A DNA stretch of 64,000 bases. Source: JAAYTL01 sp031460505. Lineage in GTDB: Bacteria; Bacillota; Clostridia; Tissierellales; Tissierellaceae. This document shows positions 62,197-64,000 of the stretch, piece after piece. The notes beneath the pieces are model-generated. The model saw only the letters and a list, made by a program, of their open reading frames with translations, did no database searches and was not told the origin of the DNA. The stretch lies in NCBI GenBank assembly GCA_031460505.1, contig JAVKTT010000004.1, forward strand, positions 62,001-126,000. The letters run 5' to 3'. The position numbers and the translations under genes are program-made. Each line of letters begins with the position of its first letter. The first letter of the stretch is position 1.

Positions 62197-63420
62197 TTAT
62201 AAATTATTTATGATTTCTTCTGCTTTTAAGTTTAGATCTCCAATATCTATGCCTATATTCTCTTCAATTAAATATCTGTTCTTTAATTCAAGTATTCTAT
62301 ATACCTTCTTATTTATTTCATCCTCTGTTAATTCGCCAGTTTCAATACTTTCCAAAATTTTATCAATTACAAGTCTTGGATTCTCTACACCATGACATAC
62401 TAATAAAATATCTCCTCCAGCCTTTAAGAAATCAATACTTGCTTCTTCTAGAGTATAGTTGTTTACAATGGCTCCCATAGTCATGTCATCTGAAATAATT
62501 ACGCCATCATATCCCATTTCATCTCTTAATAAATCACCTAAGATTTTTTGAGATAATGTGGCTGGATATTTTTCATCAATAGATGGAACTAAGATATGGG
62601 CACTCATTATCATTTCAATATCTTCTTCTATTGCAGCTTTAAAAGGCTTAAGTTCAAAACCCTTTAATTCATCTACATTTTTCTCTATTACAGGCAGTTC
62701 TATGTGAGAATCTGTCGAAGTATCGCCATGTCCTGGGAAATGTTTGATGCTTGGGATAACAGATGTGCTTCTTATTCCACTGGCAACCTGCAATCCCATT
62801 TCTGAAACTATTTCTGGTGTAGTACCAAAGGCCCTCTTACCAATTACTGGATTATTAGGGTTAGAGTTGATATCCATTACGGGTGCAAAGTTTAGATTAA
62901 GACCTAGACTTTTTACCCTATTCCCTAGTAGTTCTCCATATTCAAAAGCTAAATCAGTATCATTTGTATTACCTATATCAATTGAATCAGGAAGCTTTTT
63001 GTACTCTTGGGGCATACGACTTACCTTGCCACCCTCTTCGTCTATGGCTAGAAATAGTGGAATATTGTTGCTGCTCCCTTTTATTTCTTCAACTAGAGTA
63101 TTTACTTGATCTTTAGATTTAATATTTCTACTAAAAAATATGAGTCCACCTACTCCTAAATCTTCAATATATGCTCCTGTAATGTCACTTAATTCTGTGC
63201 CTTCGAATCCTACTATTAGAAGTTGTCCTACCTTCTCTTCTAATGTCATATTATCTATTTGCTCTTGGATCTTATCTATCTCCTCTGGTTCACCTATAGG
63301 AGGTACATCTCCTGAATCTGGGTTAGGTTCAACTGGTAGAGTATGATTTTGTGGCGTGCACCCTATTATGATAAATGAGAATAGGATGGTATATATTATT
63401 AATTTAAATAATTTCTTCAT
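62197..63420 (-). CDS. nagZ: Beta-N-acetylhexosaminidase (NagZ-like, GH3), lipoprotein
   Basis: The protein has 407 residues. A signal peptide ends in lipobox IIIGC (Cys 21), so the enzyme sits outside the membrane, as in Bacillus, not in the cytosol as in E. coli. The GH3 domain has DEEGGKVSRMP, the KHFPGHGDTSTDSH motif with the His-Asp pair, and the nucleophile Asp in ISDDMTMGAI near 312. It releases GlcNAc from muropeptides. The kinase downstream may phosphorylate the product. Confidence 0.93.
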   Translation of the reverse strand: MKKLFKLIIYTILFSFIIIGCTPQNHTLPVEPNPDSGDVPPIGEPEEIDKIQEQIDNMTLEEKVGQLLIVGFEGTELSDITGAYIEDLGVGGLIFFSRNIKSKDQVNTLVEEIKGSSNNIPLFLAIDEEGGKVSRMPQEYKKLPDSIDIGNTNDTDLAFEYGELLGNRVKSLGLNLNFAPVMDINSNPNNPVIGKRAFGTTPEIVSEMGLQVASGIRSTSVIPSIKHFPGHGDTSTDSHIELPVIEKNVDELKGFELKPFKAAIEEDIEMIMSAHILVPSIDEKYPATLSQKILGDLLRDEMGYDGVIISDDMTMGAIVNNYTLEEASIDFLKAGGDILLVCHGVENPRLVIDKILESIETGELTEDEINKKVYRILELKNRYLIEENIGIDIGDLNLKAEEIINNL

Positions 63421-63570
63421 AAGTTCTCCTTACCTTTCCTTATCTTGATTTTATAATATATTATGCCTTTTTACAACTTAGTTAAACTACTCAATAAAAA
63501 ATAACAGAAGTTTAATTTTATATGATATACTGTTCTTTATAATTAAACGAAAATGATTGGAGGCTTTCTT

Positions 63571-64000
63571 ATGTTATCAAAAAAAATATCAGACAAATTA
63601 GGAAATTCATCCTGGATTCGTGCAATGTTCGAACAGGGTATAAAACTCCGCAAAATATATGGAGACGACAAGGTTTATGATTTTTCGCTTGGCAATCCTG
63701 ATCCACAACCGCCTATTGAGACAAAAGAAGCTTTGAGGAAACTGGTAATAGATGATTCACCAGAATTACATAAGTACATGAGTAATGCTGGATTCCTAGA
63801 TGTGAGGGAGAAAGTTGCTTTCCATATAAATAAAGAAACTGGACTTGACCTTACAGCAGAAAATATAATTATGACTGTTGGAGCGGCAGGAGCAATCAAT
63901 GTTATTCTTAAAGCAATCCTAGAACAAGATGATGAGGTTATTGCATTATCACCATACTTTGTGGATTACGGCTCTTACGTTGACAATCATGGTGGTAAGC
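63571..64000 (+). CDS. PLP-dependent aminotransferase, 5' part
   Basis: ATG 63571 is eight bases after TTGGAGG. The 143 visible residues match class I aminotransferases of the aspartate type: FSLGNPDPQPP near 31, YMSNAGFLDVREKVA near 66 and VGAAGAINVILKAIL near 104. The PLP lysine lies beyond the window. It diverges from nagZ. The substrate cannot be called from this part. Confidence 0.88.
   Translation, partial: MLSKKISDKLGNSSWIRAMFEQGIKLRKIYGDDKVYDFSLGNPDPQPPIETKEALRKLVIDDSPELHKYMSNAGFLDVREKVAFHINKETGLDLTAENIIMTVGAAGAINVILKAILEQDDEVIALSPYFVDYGSYVDNHGGK

Overview
The window comes from a low-G+C, anaerobic, Gram-positive bacterium of the Firmicutes, most likely a clostridium in the Tissierella neighbourhood. 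The taxonomic call is inference. It rests on the A+T-rich composition, strong AGGAGG-type ribosome sites with many TTG and GTG starts, an AddAB rather than RecBCD system, an FHA-FtsW-PBP operon, rubredoxin, and an oxygen-sensitive double-cubane reductase pair. No rRNA, tRNA or CRISPR array is visible, and no stretch longer than about 300 bases lacks a gene or gene remnant.

Left part (1-12.4 kb), accessory and defence-like. A partial Rsm22-like methyltransferase is coupled to a 602-residue TPR protein. Next come a three-gene cassette with TAATG junctions (XRE regulator, ERF annealing protein, 47-residue ORF), a rhodanese, and an XRE-mcrB-mcrC type IV restriction operon with a promoter and operator that can be read directly. 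AraC and MerR/TipAS regulators, nnrD, a family of unknown function and xpt follow.

Middle part (12.5-30 kb), catabolism and redox. A sigma-54 activator faces a -24/-12 promoter that drives a methionine gamma-lyase-like enzyme and a NhaC-family transporter, a self-contained methionine-use module. Next are a DnaQ-type exonuclease and a LysR / SLC13 transporter / ApgM-like mutase locus with a shared operator region. Then follow a two-domain VOC protein, a COG2509 flavoprotein, the double-cubane reductase with its activator, a split-barrel flavoprotein, an AraC-kinase fusion, an ElbB-like protein and a rubredoxin that lacks one canonical cysteine.

30.4-35.7 kb is a decaying accessory stretch of small zinc-ribbon and membrane ORFs. 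It holds a frameshifted DUF488 gene joined to a beheaded YdcF gene, a duplicated gene tail, a 39-residue membrane protein, and a REP-associated tyrosine transposase (RAYT) flanked by hairpin repeats of its own type. More copies lie at 24.9, 33.9 and 47.8 kb. A related element sits inside addA, in frame.

Right part (35.7-64 kb), mostly housekeeping: pepF; an FHA-FtsW-PBP cell-wall operon; a + strand operon of PspC protein, two hydrolases, recX, a GIY-YIG protein and glpP; and an ECF sigma factor with RsgI-like anti-sigma and PepSY proteins. Two identical TGCAATAAA-N13-GCGTTA boxes there look like this sigma factor's own promoters. Then come a deacetylase / two-component / lipoprotein operon, an ABC exporter, a nagZ-ROK kinase-addB-addA operon, and the start of an aminotransferase.
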